Assembly (NCBI GenBank): GCA_025642065.1
Contig: JAODUP010000564.1
Coordinates: 77,501 to 141,500 of the forward strand
Source of the DNA: Paralvinella palmiformis
Lineage: Eukaryota > Annelida > Polychaeta > Terebellida > Alvinellidae
DNA: 64,000 nt
Reading direction: 5' to 3'
Shown here: positions 1 to 12,400 of the stretch, piece by piece
Layout: each line of letters starts with the position of its first letter
How positions within the stretch are numbered: the first letter of the stretch is position 1
Translations under genes and position numbers: made by a program
Notes under the pieces: generated by a model
What the model was told of the DNA's origin: nothing
Seen by the model: only the letters and a program-made list of their open reading frames with translations
Databases searched by the model: none

Positions 1-323
1 TATGTTTTCCCCATTATTACATTCAATATTAAACACATGCAACATATCAGCCAGCTCATTTACATGTAGCTGTATAAAGGCTGAGCTTGTTAAGCTGTGA
101 TCCCGTTTCATTTTGCCCAGTGACTAGATGTGGGCAGCAGCAGTGATCTTGTGATACAGAATATTCATAGCTTTCACACAACCGCCATGTTAACAGTGTT
201 GTTTCTTCAGCAGGATTGTTTACATTTTTATCAACACAAATTTCAGAATAAAATACAGTATTCTTTTGATAAGTGTGAAAGAAATATAAAAGGGCTGCAT
301 CTCTAGTTTACATTATTAGTGAG

Positions 324-642
324 CTCTGGTGGCCTAGCGGTTGAGCACCCGGCACTTGGTGCCAACGGTCGCAGGTTCGAACCCTGTAAGAGGTCGAAAC
401 TTTTCCAGGGATTAATTTCTCGGCTCACTACATCGTGGGGGGAGACCACGTTAAATGGCTCTGCCGTCTCCACTGAATTATTTTAAAAAAACCTGAGGAC
501 GTAAAACACTCTGGCAGTGACCACCCTCAGGGTATTTCGGCTCCATCTCTCCGTACTGCCCCCTGTGAGTGGTGGGGGAGGCGGTCTCTCAACCACTTCA
601 ACATAGAGTCTGTGCTGATTAACCCGAACAACAAAAAAAACC
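324..642 (+). repeat. tRNA-derived SINE, family 1, with 17-bp target-site duplication
   Basis: The 5' head has RNA polymerase III boxes: A box TGGCCTAGCGG and B box GGTTCGAACCC. A roughly 200-bp body follows, ending in an A-rich AACAACAAAAAAAA tail. It is flanked by TTTACATTATTAGTGAG (307-323) and TTTACATTATTTGTGAG (643-659), a target-site duplication with one mismatch. A second copy is at 59580. The internal boxes resemble a tRNA, but the rest does not fold as one. Confidence 0.88.
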
Positions 643-1349
643 TTTACATTATTTGTGAGTTTGTTCTAGATTGAAACAGTCCTTTGGACTTTCATGTTAT
701 CGGCCGATTGCCAAATATTTTCTGATCTAACAACTCGCCCTGGATCCAAATGCACACATGTAGCAGAAATGCTGCAGGAATGGTCTTTTACCAGAAAATA
801 TTTTGAATGAAAATTTATGTTCCATTAAATACTCCTATCTTGCAATGAAAGCCATACAGATGTTCTGAAGCCAACAAATTTGTGATATATGTTTCCAAGA
901 TATACCTGAAAATTATTAATAAGTTAACATTATAATATTAAAAGTAAAATTATTATACAATAAGTTAGGGCCTGATTATTAGACTATGGTAATCATACAC
1001 TGGTATTGTTTGTAGTTAAAATCAATTGACTTGATCAGTCTGCCATTTGTTTCTAAAGCTTAGGGGACAGTATTAATTTAAGAGAACTATTTAATTAAGT
1101 GGATGATAAACAAGACACTGCCCTCTTGGGTTGGTGCTAGTGTTTATCTGTGGCTGACCATGCAGTGACAGTGGCTTCACTTAATGATCCTCCATGTGGC
1201 AAGAGCTCAAGATATCTTCTACCAGAATTCAATTCCGGAAGTGGAATTGCTTTTTTTTAATGGAATTGATAAATTTGGAATGGGAATTGAAGTTTGCCAC
1301 AAAAAATTAAATCCACAAATTAATTTACCATTTAAGTTTTTAATTCAGA

Positions 1350-2335
1350 AATAATAATAATGTATATTTAATAAAGTGCCCTTACTAGCAGGAGCCATTC
1401 AAAGGCTGTACAAATAATATGTAATAATAATACCCCAAATAATATGTCTGTAATAACCCTTTAAATGATTTAAAAGGTGCTAATTATTTATCTATGAAAG
1501 CGACCTTGAACAGGTGTGTTTTTAGAACAGATTAAAAAATTTCAAGAGACGAGGCATTTCTAATATCTGCCGGCAACCTAATTCACAAAGTGGGGGCTGC
1601 AACACTAAACGCACAATCACCATATGACTTGAGCCGAGACACTGGCACCTGCAATAGTATCTGACTAGATGACTTGAGTTTTTCGGATGACTTTCTAATG
1701 GACACCAGTTCACATAGGTATTCTGGGGCCATATCATTAATAGATTTATAAGTTATTAATAAAATCTTGAAATGGATACGCTGTCTAACAGGTAGCCAAT
1801 GTAGTTTTTGAAGAATTGGGGTGATATGATCATATTTTCTAGTATTTGTTACAATGCGAGCTGCACTATTCTCAATTCGCTGAAGGTGGTTAATGTTATA
1901 ATCAAATGCGCCATATAACAGGGAGTTACAATAGTCTATACGAGATGTAACAAAGGCATGAACTACAGTTACAAGTGCTTCTTGTGTCAAGAATGCTTTT
2001 AAACAGTGGATGCTTTTAAGATGGTAGTAGGCAGCTCGTCATACTGATGTGACATGTTCATGCATGTTAATACATTGGTCAAAAATAACCCTAGATTTTT
2101 TACTGACCCATTAGGGGTAATCGAAGATGCACCCATCTGTAATGCTGGTGTCTTTAGGGATTTAACACAATGTGGTGATGCCAAATATAAAATATTTGTT
2201 TTATTATCATTTAGTTTTAGAAGATTTTGAGTCATCCATAGCCGAATATCAGCAATACAATGTTCTAAATTTTTCAAGGTAGAGGAGAAATTTAACTCAT
2301 TGTCAGGATCTAGTGATAAATACAGAAACTTGGAA
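1350..2335 (-). pseudogene. 5'-truncated non-LTR retrotransposon (L2/CR1/Jockey-type RT C-terminus)
   Basis: Two adjacent frames on the - strand encode the end of a reverse transcriptase. The upstream one (from about 2277) has LEHCIADIRLWMTQNLLKLN and the downstream one (from 1990) has VHAFVTSRIDYCNSLLYG, LQKLHWLPVRQRIHFKILLI and TYKSINDMAPEYL. These are typical C-terminal thumb motifs of L2/CR1-like LINEs. The frames are joined by a frameshift near 1995. The 3' end is GGGCACTTTATTAAATATAC plus an ATTATTATT tail. GGAATTGA-rich sequence flanks both ends. Confidence 0.8.
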
Positions 2336-2988
2336 TATAAACTACTCGGAGTAGGTATGCCTAGTAGGTACTCGGAGTAAAATGTAGTAGTAAAAAATTG
2401 AAATAATACAATTGGAATTGATAAACTTGATGTGGAATTGACAAAATTTAATTGTCTGTTATTCCAATTCCATTAATCAATCTTATAGCTTTCACATTAA
2501 ATAATAGTTACACACAGTTAGTTTCATGGGAAAACAGCCAAGCTGGTATTTTGTCACAGGATTATTGACATATCAAATAGACTGATTCAATTGTACATAT
2601 ATGTGTGAAAGATGTGTCTATTATGGTTACTGAATAAAATATACCTCCAAATTATTTATGTTATTACTGAATTGGAAAAATTGTAAGAGATCAAAATAAA
2701 ATACTATTTTATATTAATATTTGTAATATATAAATATACTAATTCTGATATAATAATAATCCACAACTAGTTCTAATCAAAAATGAAAGTTTAAAAATAA
2801 TTTCGAACAAATATAGTGAATAAAAAGGTTTATGATGGTATTTGACGTCATGAAGGTGTCATAAACCCAACCATGACGGTAATTATAACATAGGTCGACT
2901 TATGGCTGGTCTGTTCTAAGTTGATCTGGTTGTAAGTTGGTGACTACCTGTATATCAAATTGAATATATATATATATATACACACACA

Positions 2989-3424
2989 CAGTGTTTCCCC
3001 TAGGTAAAAAGGAGAGTGAAGCAGTATATGTGAGAGCTCAAAAGCTGAAGCCATTCTAGGGGGTCCGGATGGTCCCCAACTTATTTTTTATATTAAGTAA
3101 AAATTATTATTCTTAAGTATATTTTAACCTTTCTGCTTAAATATTATACATAGGGGAAAATAAGAGAAAAAGTTCAATAACATCATAAGTCGTTGTAAGC
3201 AACTTTAGAAGACTAAAATAAATCATTACAAAATGTGAGATGTTGCAGAAATGTAAGTTGTTTTGTGATATCATTTTGTACCTCTTGCTGACAATGAAAT
3301 GTGAAATAAAAATATTGCATCGTCAAAATAGCAATGACCTGGCGAATTCGGCATATTTGGGGCGAGGCAGTGTCGAAAAATTAAGGTGGGCCGCCTAGCT
3401 TGTTATATAGCAGGGGAAACCCTG
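2989..3424. mobile_element. Small hAT-like TIR element (436 bp)
   Basis: The left end CAGTGTTTCCCCTAGG and the right end read inward CAGGGTTTCCCCTGCT are inverted repeats of about 14 bp of the hAT-like CAG-G type. It has inserted into or beside TA/CA microsatellites, so an 8-bp target duplication cannot be verified. Non-coding. Confidence 0.65.
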
Positions 3425-3432
3425 TATGTATG

Positions 3433-3467
<35 letters not shown>

Positions 3468-3873
3468 CTTGTTAACATGCTATGCTAATAGATATCTTAT
3501 AATTGCTCTATTCTTTTTCAAGCATCAATCAGCAAACCATAAGCATCTAGTGCCATTGTGTTTCAAGTAAGAGTTATTAGAATTAATATGTTAATTGTTA
3601 CCTTCAAAACCTTTTCATATAAAAATGGTTTTTTGGGGGGGTTTTCTTAATGTACAGAGATATGTCACTTAATATTAACAGTGGCTTCACATCGGCAGCA
3701 TATAAACTTCCTAGGTTAAAGTGTTTTCAGTATCTTCTCCAGCTTTCTCTAGAATCACATATCATATATTAGTTACAAATCTGCTATGAGGGTTTCATGT
3801 ATACAAAACATGCAACTTTTGGTGGAAATGTCTCAAATGATCAAGTAGTAGTTGACAGGGTTCTATGATTACC

Positions 3874-3911
<38 letters not shown>

Positions 3912-6354
3912 AAGCAACCAGGCCAACCCCACAATCATCTCCCAAATCAAGCATAAATCTGTCTAGATGAAATAAAAACCATACAAAAGATAAAGTTGTC
4001 AGAACCCCTGTACTACCTGTACAACAAGATCAGTTGGTCCTACTCCAGATCCAGAACAATTCTTTGACAATGGCTGCCTGCTTGTGTTTGCTAGTCCAAA
4101 AAGAACACCAACACAAAATGATAACAAAGAACTGTACAAAAATCTCCGACAATGTGTACATGTATTGGCTGTTTGTCAGAATTTAGTACATTATTTTTTG
4201 TTTTGTTTCCTCCATATTTTCATTCCAATAAAATATGTAAATAAAATATGTAAATAGATATCGAACTTGTGGCTTTATTTCATAGGCAAATTGGTGACTT
4301 TCTTTCTGGTCACTGTCTGTTAACTTGACATCGGGCCATGTACAGGCTACAGTTAATTCATATGATGTCTTAACAGTTTTTGTCCAAACTAAATTTTAAC
4401 AGTATGCTATGACTGGCTATTGTTCAGAAGATTTGCATTACGTAAAAAATAAAGAGTGATGTTTTTTTAATTTATGTCTGACTGAATATGTTACAATACT
4501 TGAACTCGGAGTTATGACAATAAAAGGCATACACAAACCACTATATTTTAGTCATAAAATATGTATAAATATTATTGTGAAATGTTCCATTTACATGGTA
4601 AACTCATAGATAGCACAGAGCTGCTGCACATGTACAAAGGTTGCCTTCTGTTTAGAATAATTTTCTTCGGGATACTGGCAGTAGAGCAGCAGTATCACAG
4701 TTACTTAATAGTGGCATGGACTTACCTTCTTTGCTCAGAACATTCAGCACACCATTAACAGTAGACACCTTCATGCAAATTTCATATTGAATATTGTCTT
4801 ACTGTGCCCCATCTCATTAGAGATCACCTGCTACTTTGTGTATGCAATTCAGACAGGTGTATGAAAGGAGCAATATATTTCCTGTATAGTGTGTCGGAGT
4901 TTACACTAATGTTAATGGTGTAACTAGTAAACTAAGTACCCACTCTTATAATGATGTAGTCCAGTGTCATCTTTAAATGATTTTTAATATGGTATTAAAA
5001 AAAAAGTTACTACTCAAACAAACCTAACATAAACATCCACTGCGTTGAACAACAGTTGACTTTGGCCTGTTTATTTATCAGACCTGTGAATGCTCCCAAA
5101 CAAAATAAATATACCCGTATATAATTATAAATGTATATTTAGTACACATAACTACACTTTTAATGGACAAACTAACTACATCCAGTGCAAATAAGTTTCT
5201 ACTATTTTTTCCTGTATTTATCATTGTTTCTACCATTGGTAAGGTAGAAACACCTTTCTACCTTATAGCACCATGTTATATAAGTGCCCTTTTCACCTTT
5301 ATACAAAGTAACACCATTATGGGTCTTGTAACTGTGGGATGAAGCAGTTCAGTGAATGGGTTATTAGTCTGCATAAGTTTTGGGCCAGGGTAGCCATGTT
5401 TCTACCATGTGCTGTAATTACCTGGATAATTACTGGTTATCTACCCATAGAGTAGAAATACCTTTCTGCTTTGTATTTAGGGTAGAAACAGCCCACACAA
5501 TGGTAGAAAGAGATTAGGTATTTAAGTTACTACAGAAAAATTGCTATTTACAAATATGATTTGTGAATATGTTTCTCTTTATGTTTTGATTAATGTTTTT
5601 TTTCTCCAGTACATATGCAAAAAACAGCTAATTTTATTGCATAAATTAAAATTCATAGTCATGCTATTCATATATTGATTGATACTCTGTCACATGAAGA
5701 GCAATAGCTAAGTTGTGTTATTTAACAAAGCAACAAATACATGACCGGTACCCCTCCCCTCGAAATTCGTGCTGGTCTGTAAAAAAAGACATGCTCAATT
5801 GTGCTGTAGAACAACACACTTTATATATAATAATCATGTCTTTTTGGGGTTCTTAGTCTGAATAATTGAAGTTTTTCAGATAACGGGTCAATGCCGTCTG
5901 CATCATTGTTGTCGTCGTTGTGAAATATTTTCGTTTCCACGATGGCTTATTCGACACGGAACTATTTCTGCATGCTGATTAACTATATACTTACAAAACA
6001 CTGTATAGTACACGTTTTTATTATAATTATTAATATGTATCAGAGGGCATATGTTACAATGCGTCTACATTTAAAAAAAAGAATTTATGGTCACTCATGT
6101 AGATCTATGTGTCAGCCACGTTTCCCATGCTGAAATGGTTTTGTGCTAATAATTATTGCAAAATAACCTTAAATTAACACCTTCCAGTGTGGACCAGTTG
6201 GGAGAATGAAGCAATCACTCGGCCTTGTTACTAGTCCCATTTGTGAGTAGCTGGGTGTTTGTTTTGTACCTTGGTTTTAGATCAGTATAAAAGTAGTTGA
6301 TGATCTGTGGTCAGTATATCAGTATATAAATACTGATATATTGTCACTCTTGAT
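3425..6354. other. Intergenic or upstream intron of SRPRA, no gene recognised
   Basis: AT-rich, with TA and GA microsatellites and the TAGAAA-rich repeat. Frames at 4561 and 5942 have no recognisable protein features. I searched for the missing first SRPRA exon here by looking for an FSKGG-like segment and did not see it. Confidence 0.5.
5165..5530. repeat. TAGAAA-rich dispersed repeat; related copy near 6610-6740
   Basis: TTTCTAC/GTAGAAA motifs recur, and the block from GCAAATAAGTTTCTAC to GTTTCTACCATT is matched by a diverged block at 6660-6725. No coding sense seen. Confidence 0.5.
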
Positions 6355-6592
6355 TTATTATTATTCATCATATTCAGCCATGACTAGTCTACTGCAGGAC
6401 GAAAACCGTAACGTGTTGCCTCCATAAGTTCTCGGTTTCTTGCTTTCATGTACCAGTTCACATTGCCCCAGTTCTGTTGTAGTTTTTTTTGTCGCCTCCC
6501 TCGATTTCTTTTGCCACCCATTGGTGTCTAAACTGTCAGCGCTGCACTCCATCTATTATCCGTTCTGCGGCTGATGTCCGTTTTCTGTTTTT
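6355..6592 (-). pseudogene. Non-LTR retrotransposon 3' end (RT C-terminal remnant)
   Basis: A broken - strand frame reads approximately RWSAALTV-stop-TPMGGKRNRGRRQKK, then NWGNVNWYMKARNRELM, then TRYGFRPAVD. This matches the common RT tail pattern W-P-GKR-RGRP-RW...W...A.DR..W......F. It ends in an AATATGATGAATAATAATAA tail. An internal stop shows it is dead. Confidence 0.6.
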
Positions 6593-6820
6593 AGCTATTT
6601 CCATTACTAATATGTATTAATAACTATACTTTTGACTAAAATGCTAACTCAATCCCATGCAAATCAATTTCTACCCATTTTTCCCTTTGTTTATCACTGT
6701 TTCCATTGTGGGTTGAGTAGAAAGGCAGAAACCCAACTCTGTTTTGGGCGAATGGATATGTTTGTTATTTGGCTATTCTACATGCTGAGTATATGTGTCA
6801 GATGATATCTGGGTTTCATG

Positions 6821-6851
<31 letters not shown>

Positions 6852-6868
6852 TTGTGTTACTTTTTCAG

Positions 6869-6963
6869 GAAAGGGGAGGCACTAATACATACAACCATGG
6901 CTCCCTAACACTAAAGTTCAAATTAGATAATGAATTTGAACTAATTTATGTGGTGAGTAATAT

Positions 6964-7018
<55 letters not shown>

Positions 7019-9405
7019 CACACACACACACATTTAGTGTAGTTAATGTATTTGGTTAACAATGGGTTCTTTGCAAGCACAGTTAGAGCCTAAATTCTTC
7101 CTAATGTGTATTTTATTTATAACTCGTTCAGCTTTCTTTTCATTGCAGGTTGCATACCAAAAAATTCTGCAGCTGTCCTATGTGGACAAGTTCTTAAGTG
7201 ATCTACAGATTGAGTTTAGAAACAGATACAAAGATGACCTACAACAAGGAAAAATATCAAGGAATTTTGATTTTGATGAAACATTTCACCATGTGCTGAA
7301 ATTATGTGAACAATCTGGTAGGGAGGAGGCCAAGAGTAGAATGTGAGTTTTTGAGGATAAGACTATTATTATATGTACATCATTCGAGGAGAATTATCTC
7401 CTTGGTGCATAGCTATCCCTTGTATGTTAAAGTGTAATATAAGGAATAATGCTTCATCTTTAACTTACAGAATCCTATGATTTAAGTGCATTGAGAACAC
7501 AATCTTGTGGCCATTCTAACAAGAGATAGTTTTCAGTAACTAATTATGAGTTCAAAATATTTGTGAAGTCATGGGAAAAAGGACTGATCTCTAATTGATC
7601 AACATCCAGTACGATGCAATCCTTTAGTGCAGAGGTTAGGGGTGCCCTCCAGCAAATCTTAGGATAGGCTAGGTCAAATTACCTGTGTTTGTGAGATCAT
7701 ATTTTAGGGATGACCTCTCAGTCATATGTCCTACATGTTACCAGTTCTGAAACTATACAAACCAATTACTCACTCATATATATTAAAATTGTAATTTTTA
7801 ATCAAAATCCTTATATTTTTATATTGAAAAGTATATTTTTATATAATTAACGATAAATAATCGTCCTGTTTATCCAGTAACTAATAAAAAGATTTTTCTA
7901 TAATCCCAAAATTTTTATTTTTTTAGCACACAATATCCTCAACATGTATTTTTTTGGTACAATTCTGAAGGCTTATATATCTGATGTCATGATTTGCCAA
8001 GCATACATGCACATTCTGCTGTATAAATAATTAGTTGGCTGCAATTGATTAAAATACTTAATATGTGTATAACCTGGAACTATGAGAATCATAGATGAAT
8101 GGTCTTTAAGTGTGTACTGATTGTTTTTAAACCCCTAGTCCTCCAAATCTATGTAAAATAAGCCAGATGGCCAATAATTCCATCACATGAGAAGTTTGGT
8201 CTGTATCTATTATATTAATATATGTTTGCTAGGTATAGTATATGTGTAAAATATACTTTGCAATAATTCCACATGTAGTTAACTTTGGTGTTCGTAGGAA
8301 AATGAAAACCTTTGAGGAATCTGGCAAATCAAAGAAGACAGTGGCATCCATGATTGAAAGTAAGACTGAAGAGCCAGGCAGAGGAAAGAAAAAGGGAAAA
8401 GGTAGAGAATATTTGCCTTAGATGAGATGTATTTGGTAGAGTTTTTGTTCTAGTTAGACCAGCATCTGTCTTCCTCCCTCATGCAATGATTTCAGTTTGA
8501 ATATTTTATTTCCATATTCCTCACCAAGCATAAATAGTTCAGACGGATTAGAGAGACATCAAATGATTTATGGATTTAGAGTACACAGTTATTGAGCCGG
8601 CCATTGAGCTGTGCTTTGTGTCAACATTTTGACCCTTATTTTGGGGGGTCGGCTTAATGAAATTCAGTGTGTTAGCAGCCATCTAGACTCTAGTCTAGAT
8701 CTAGATACAAATGGACATCAATCGTCATTTTGATTTAAACACATGCAGTCATGGAGTGAAAATAGAAGTGAAACAAGTTGCTGATAATTATACATGGCTT
8801 TATAATGAAAATCAATATGGTACTCTCATTATTGTTATAGTGTACTTTTACAGTTCAGTTGGTAGTACACTGTATCACAGTTCTCTGGGTAATGGGATCA
8901 TATCTTTGCTCCATTTTTGTCTTGGATGTTTCATCTGATTGTTTAATTTCTCGAGGGAAAAGCCCTTCAGCTACATTTGGATGAAGTTCTTGCTCATACC
9001 CAGTAATCGTGTTTCGCTTGGTTTTTCCAGAGAACAGAGCTCCAGATTTGCACAAAGACAAAGCTTCTCCAAATGGGAAGGTGCTTAATAAGAACACGCA
9101 GAACCAAGTAACAACCAGCAGGGAACTCGATGAGCAGACACTTATTGAGAACAGGGCAAAGTTCATGGCCAAGATGAAGGGAAAGCCACCAAATAAGGAG
9201 AAGTGAGTTTATCATTGATAATGCTGGATGTCTATGATATATTGTAATATGTTATGGTCAACATTAATTTAATACATTGACTCAGTGTGGTCCATAGGAC
9301 AGTTGATAACAGACTTTGTTGTATATCTTAAGGTCAGGGTTTCAACTTCATTGTTTACTATTTTGTCGAATTTTTCATCTAAAACGTAAAACTTTACAAA
9401 CAACC

Positions 9406-9440
<35 letters not shown>

Positions 9441-9446
9441 TGATTG

Positions 9447-9484
<38 letters not shown>

Positions 9485-12400
9485 TATGCAGAACATAACT
9501 TAAATATATAGAAGTGCACGGGATCTTCATAAACAATTTATTAAATAGACAGTTTCATAAAACTGAGATTCTTTATTAACTCATCCAAGGCACTCTGATA
9601 ACACAGTAGTTAGATGACTGCACTGAAAACCTCCAGGTTGTAATCTAAACAATAATATATACTAATTTCATGTCTACTTGCAATTATCCACTCGGTATGC
9701 AATAAAAGATAAAATGACTAGCAATGATTTCTACAATTTGCTGCATGATATGATAACTACATACAAAATCAGTAAAACAATATTTTCTGCAGTTGCATTG
9801 TCGTGTTCTCACAAATTTATGTGAGGAATTGAGGTATGGAAAATATATACACGTGCTTGCCTGTGGTCATAAGATGGCTAACATGTGATCTGGTCGTAAG
9901 ATGGCTAACATGTGATCTGGTCGTAAGATGGCTAACATGTGATCTGGTTGTAAGATGGCTAACATTTGATCTGGTCTTAATATGGCTAACATGTGGTCTG
10001 GTAACCTGTGTTATTGTAAATAGTTTCCATTGTGACAGATACGACATGAACTGCTCTTATTTTTCTCATTTTGGTAAGAGCAATCTGTAATTGGTTTAAG
10101 GAGGATAAGTCTATAAAATCACTCTCCTTATTTTGTAAATGCATTCATCAATGAAATTGATGAATGAAAGATAGTGTAATTATATAGTGAAATAACAAAC
10201 TTCAAACAGTTTTTCAGATAATTTGATATTTAAATGGTAATTTTGATCACACCAGACCATGAAAAGTAGTATTTATTGATATAGAATCTATATCAATAAA
10301 TACTACTTTTCATGGATGCTTTGTTTAAATGGGCTTATTTATTGTGGGATTAAATGAGGGTCTGGCTGGATTCTGTTCAGATTTACATTACAAACCTGCT
10401 CTAAGAACCTTTATGTTCTGATAAAAACTTACGGTTTACCCATACAGTCCAACCCCACCAGATTTATTTCCTTTTTTTAAATGTTCAATATTTATGTTTA
10501 GTCATTTTTTAAATGTGGATTTATTGTTTTTATTGTTTTATGCTTCAATTAAATACCTAATGTCACAACAAAGTTTTCTCCTTACTTCATTTGGTCTTTA
10601 CTAATTAATTGATTGATTGTTAGAATATCTGAACAAAGGTAACGTATGGATCATCTGAATACGTTAATTATAATAATGATATGTGACATTTATATATGTT
10701 CAGTGACTAATTATGCCCATTCTGTGTGTTTTGAGTATATCTGGATCTCTGTTATACAGGAAAAGTCCTCAACCTTCCCAGAAGAAGGGAAAAGCCCCAA
10801 CACAATGGCATCTTGCTGGAACCTCGAAGGACCAGAAGGAGTTAGATTTCAGTAACAGTACAGACATGCCTGATGGTGACATTGTTGCAGTAGCGAATGA
10901 AGAAGTAAGTAAATGTACTCAATGTTCAGCTGTTAGCTCCATCCTTGGTTAGGATTGTGTTGTTGTTTTAGATGAGAGTTTGTCTTGTTTGATGTTTCTG
11001 TGTGGGGCCATTCCTTTTGCATTTCCTGGTTTGTTTAGGAGGTGTATATACTTACAACTTGGATCCACTTGTGGAACTTGGCTTTAGATTTGACTCTCCA
11101 TATCATCGTGCATGTTGGAATGATACAAAATGACTTTTGTGATCATTTATTGTTAAACACTACCCATTGGCTTACTCCGACAGTGTGGAGTACACCCGTC
11201 ATTGCATTAACTAGGGTCACCTTGAAACATTCACTGGCTACTGAATCAAAGAAAAGAGACTCACATTTGGCATGGGAGCATATCGGTGATCCATTACCAG
11301 ACTCAGAATGGCTAATTTAGATAGTCTGATAGTCTCGTATGTTTGTGTACATGGCCAGTATATACATTTGATTCGTGGTAGACTATATACACCTGTGCAG
11401 CCTGACATACCATAATTTGGGATTTTAACATGGTTAATTACAAATTTACAGACTCAATAGAATCAGCAAAATGTCTTCTGACAACTATGAGCTGCAGTCT
11501 GGTATATTAACAATATTGAAACAAAAATAATATATGTGGGTCACATATGACGCATAGGAAACATTGTTCAGTGCGTCTGTGATAACTGTGTTGGTGTAAC
11601 CAGAGATGAGAAAACGTGCAATCCTCCTATAACCAGCGGCTACATGAAGTTATTCTCACCCCATCATAAACTGATGCTCATATGACTCTGATTGTGTGAT
11701 GTTTGGGTTTGTTTTCACTTCACAACTGTTATCATTGTTTAAATAATTTGTCCGTATAAAAAAAAAATTGCTGGTACATGCATGGCTATAAATATGATAC
11801 CATCTGGAAGAAATCGTAGTGTAAATTAAAATATACAGAGTTTGTTTCCAGTCATGTACAGACATACACCACATTGATATAAATTGCCCATTTTCTTTGG
11901 TTTGACTGAGTGAACATATTGTAAAATGAACAAAGATGACATAGGACAAAAAAACAATAAAACAGTTTTCGACGGTGGATTTAAATTCTTTTGTGTCTAT
12001 ATTTTCTTGCGAATATCTAAAATTTGGGAATTGTGCTTTATTATTGCAATTTTGACAACAGTTCCTCCCCATGACCCCCCTACCCCCTCGTACACTTCAG
12101 TACATTAGTTGATTTGTGCTGAACTTCTTTCTTGTTATGCACAGGAACAGATAGGCAATGAAATCTAAGAAACCAAGTTAAAACAAGATGCTGTAGTATT
12201 AGCACCTGTTGTGACATGTATATTGATACCTACTTCCAGACCAGATGATGAAGCAACTGAGAATGGCACTCGATATTGGAGCAGAGTTATTTGATTTAAA
12301 TGAAATTAAAAAAATATTATGTTTTTAAACAATTGTACTAATTTGATTTTTGTGATTATTCTATTTATTTTTATTGATTAAATATAAAAAATGAATTGTT

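Noticed and set aside
329..400. tRNA gene
   Set aside because: A and B boxes are present but the sequence is the head of a SINE with a target-site duplication, not a foldable tRNA.
5942..6133. Frame starting MAYSTRNYF as first SRPRA exon
   Set aside because: No resemblance to the conserved SRPRA N-terminus and no usable phase-0 donor leading to 6869.
9817..10090. Repetitive proteins on both strands
   Set aside because: Produced by the 27-bp minisatellite, whose unit length is a multiple of three.
11042..11320. 92-codon open frame on the + strand
   Set aside because: Intronic to SRPRA, no conserved motif; likely chance.
11656..12072. 138-codon open frame on the - strand
   Set aside because: Low-complexity, Cys/Tyr/Asn-rich translation of AT-rich intron sequence within SRPRA; no homology recognised.
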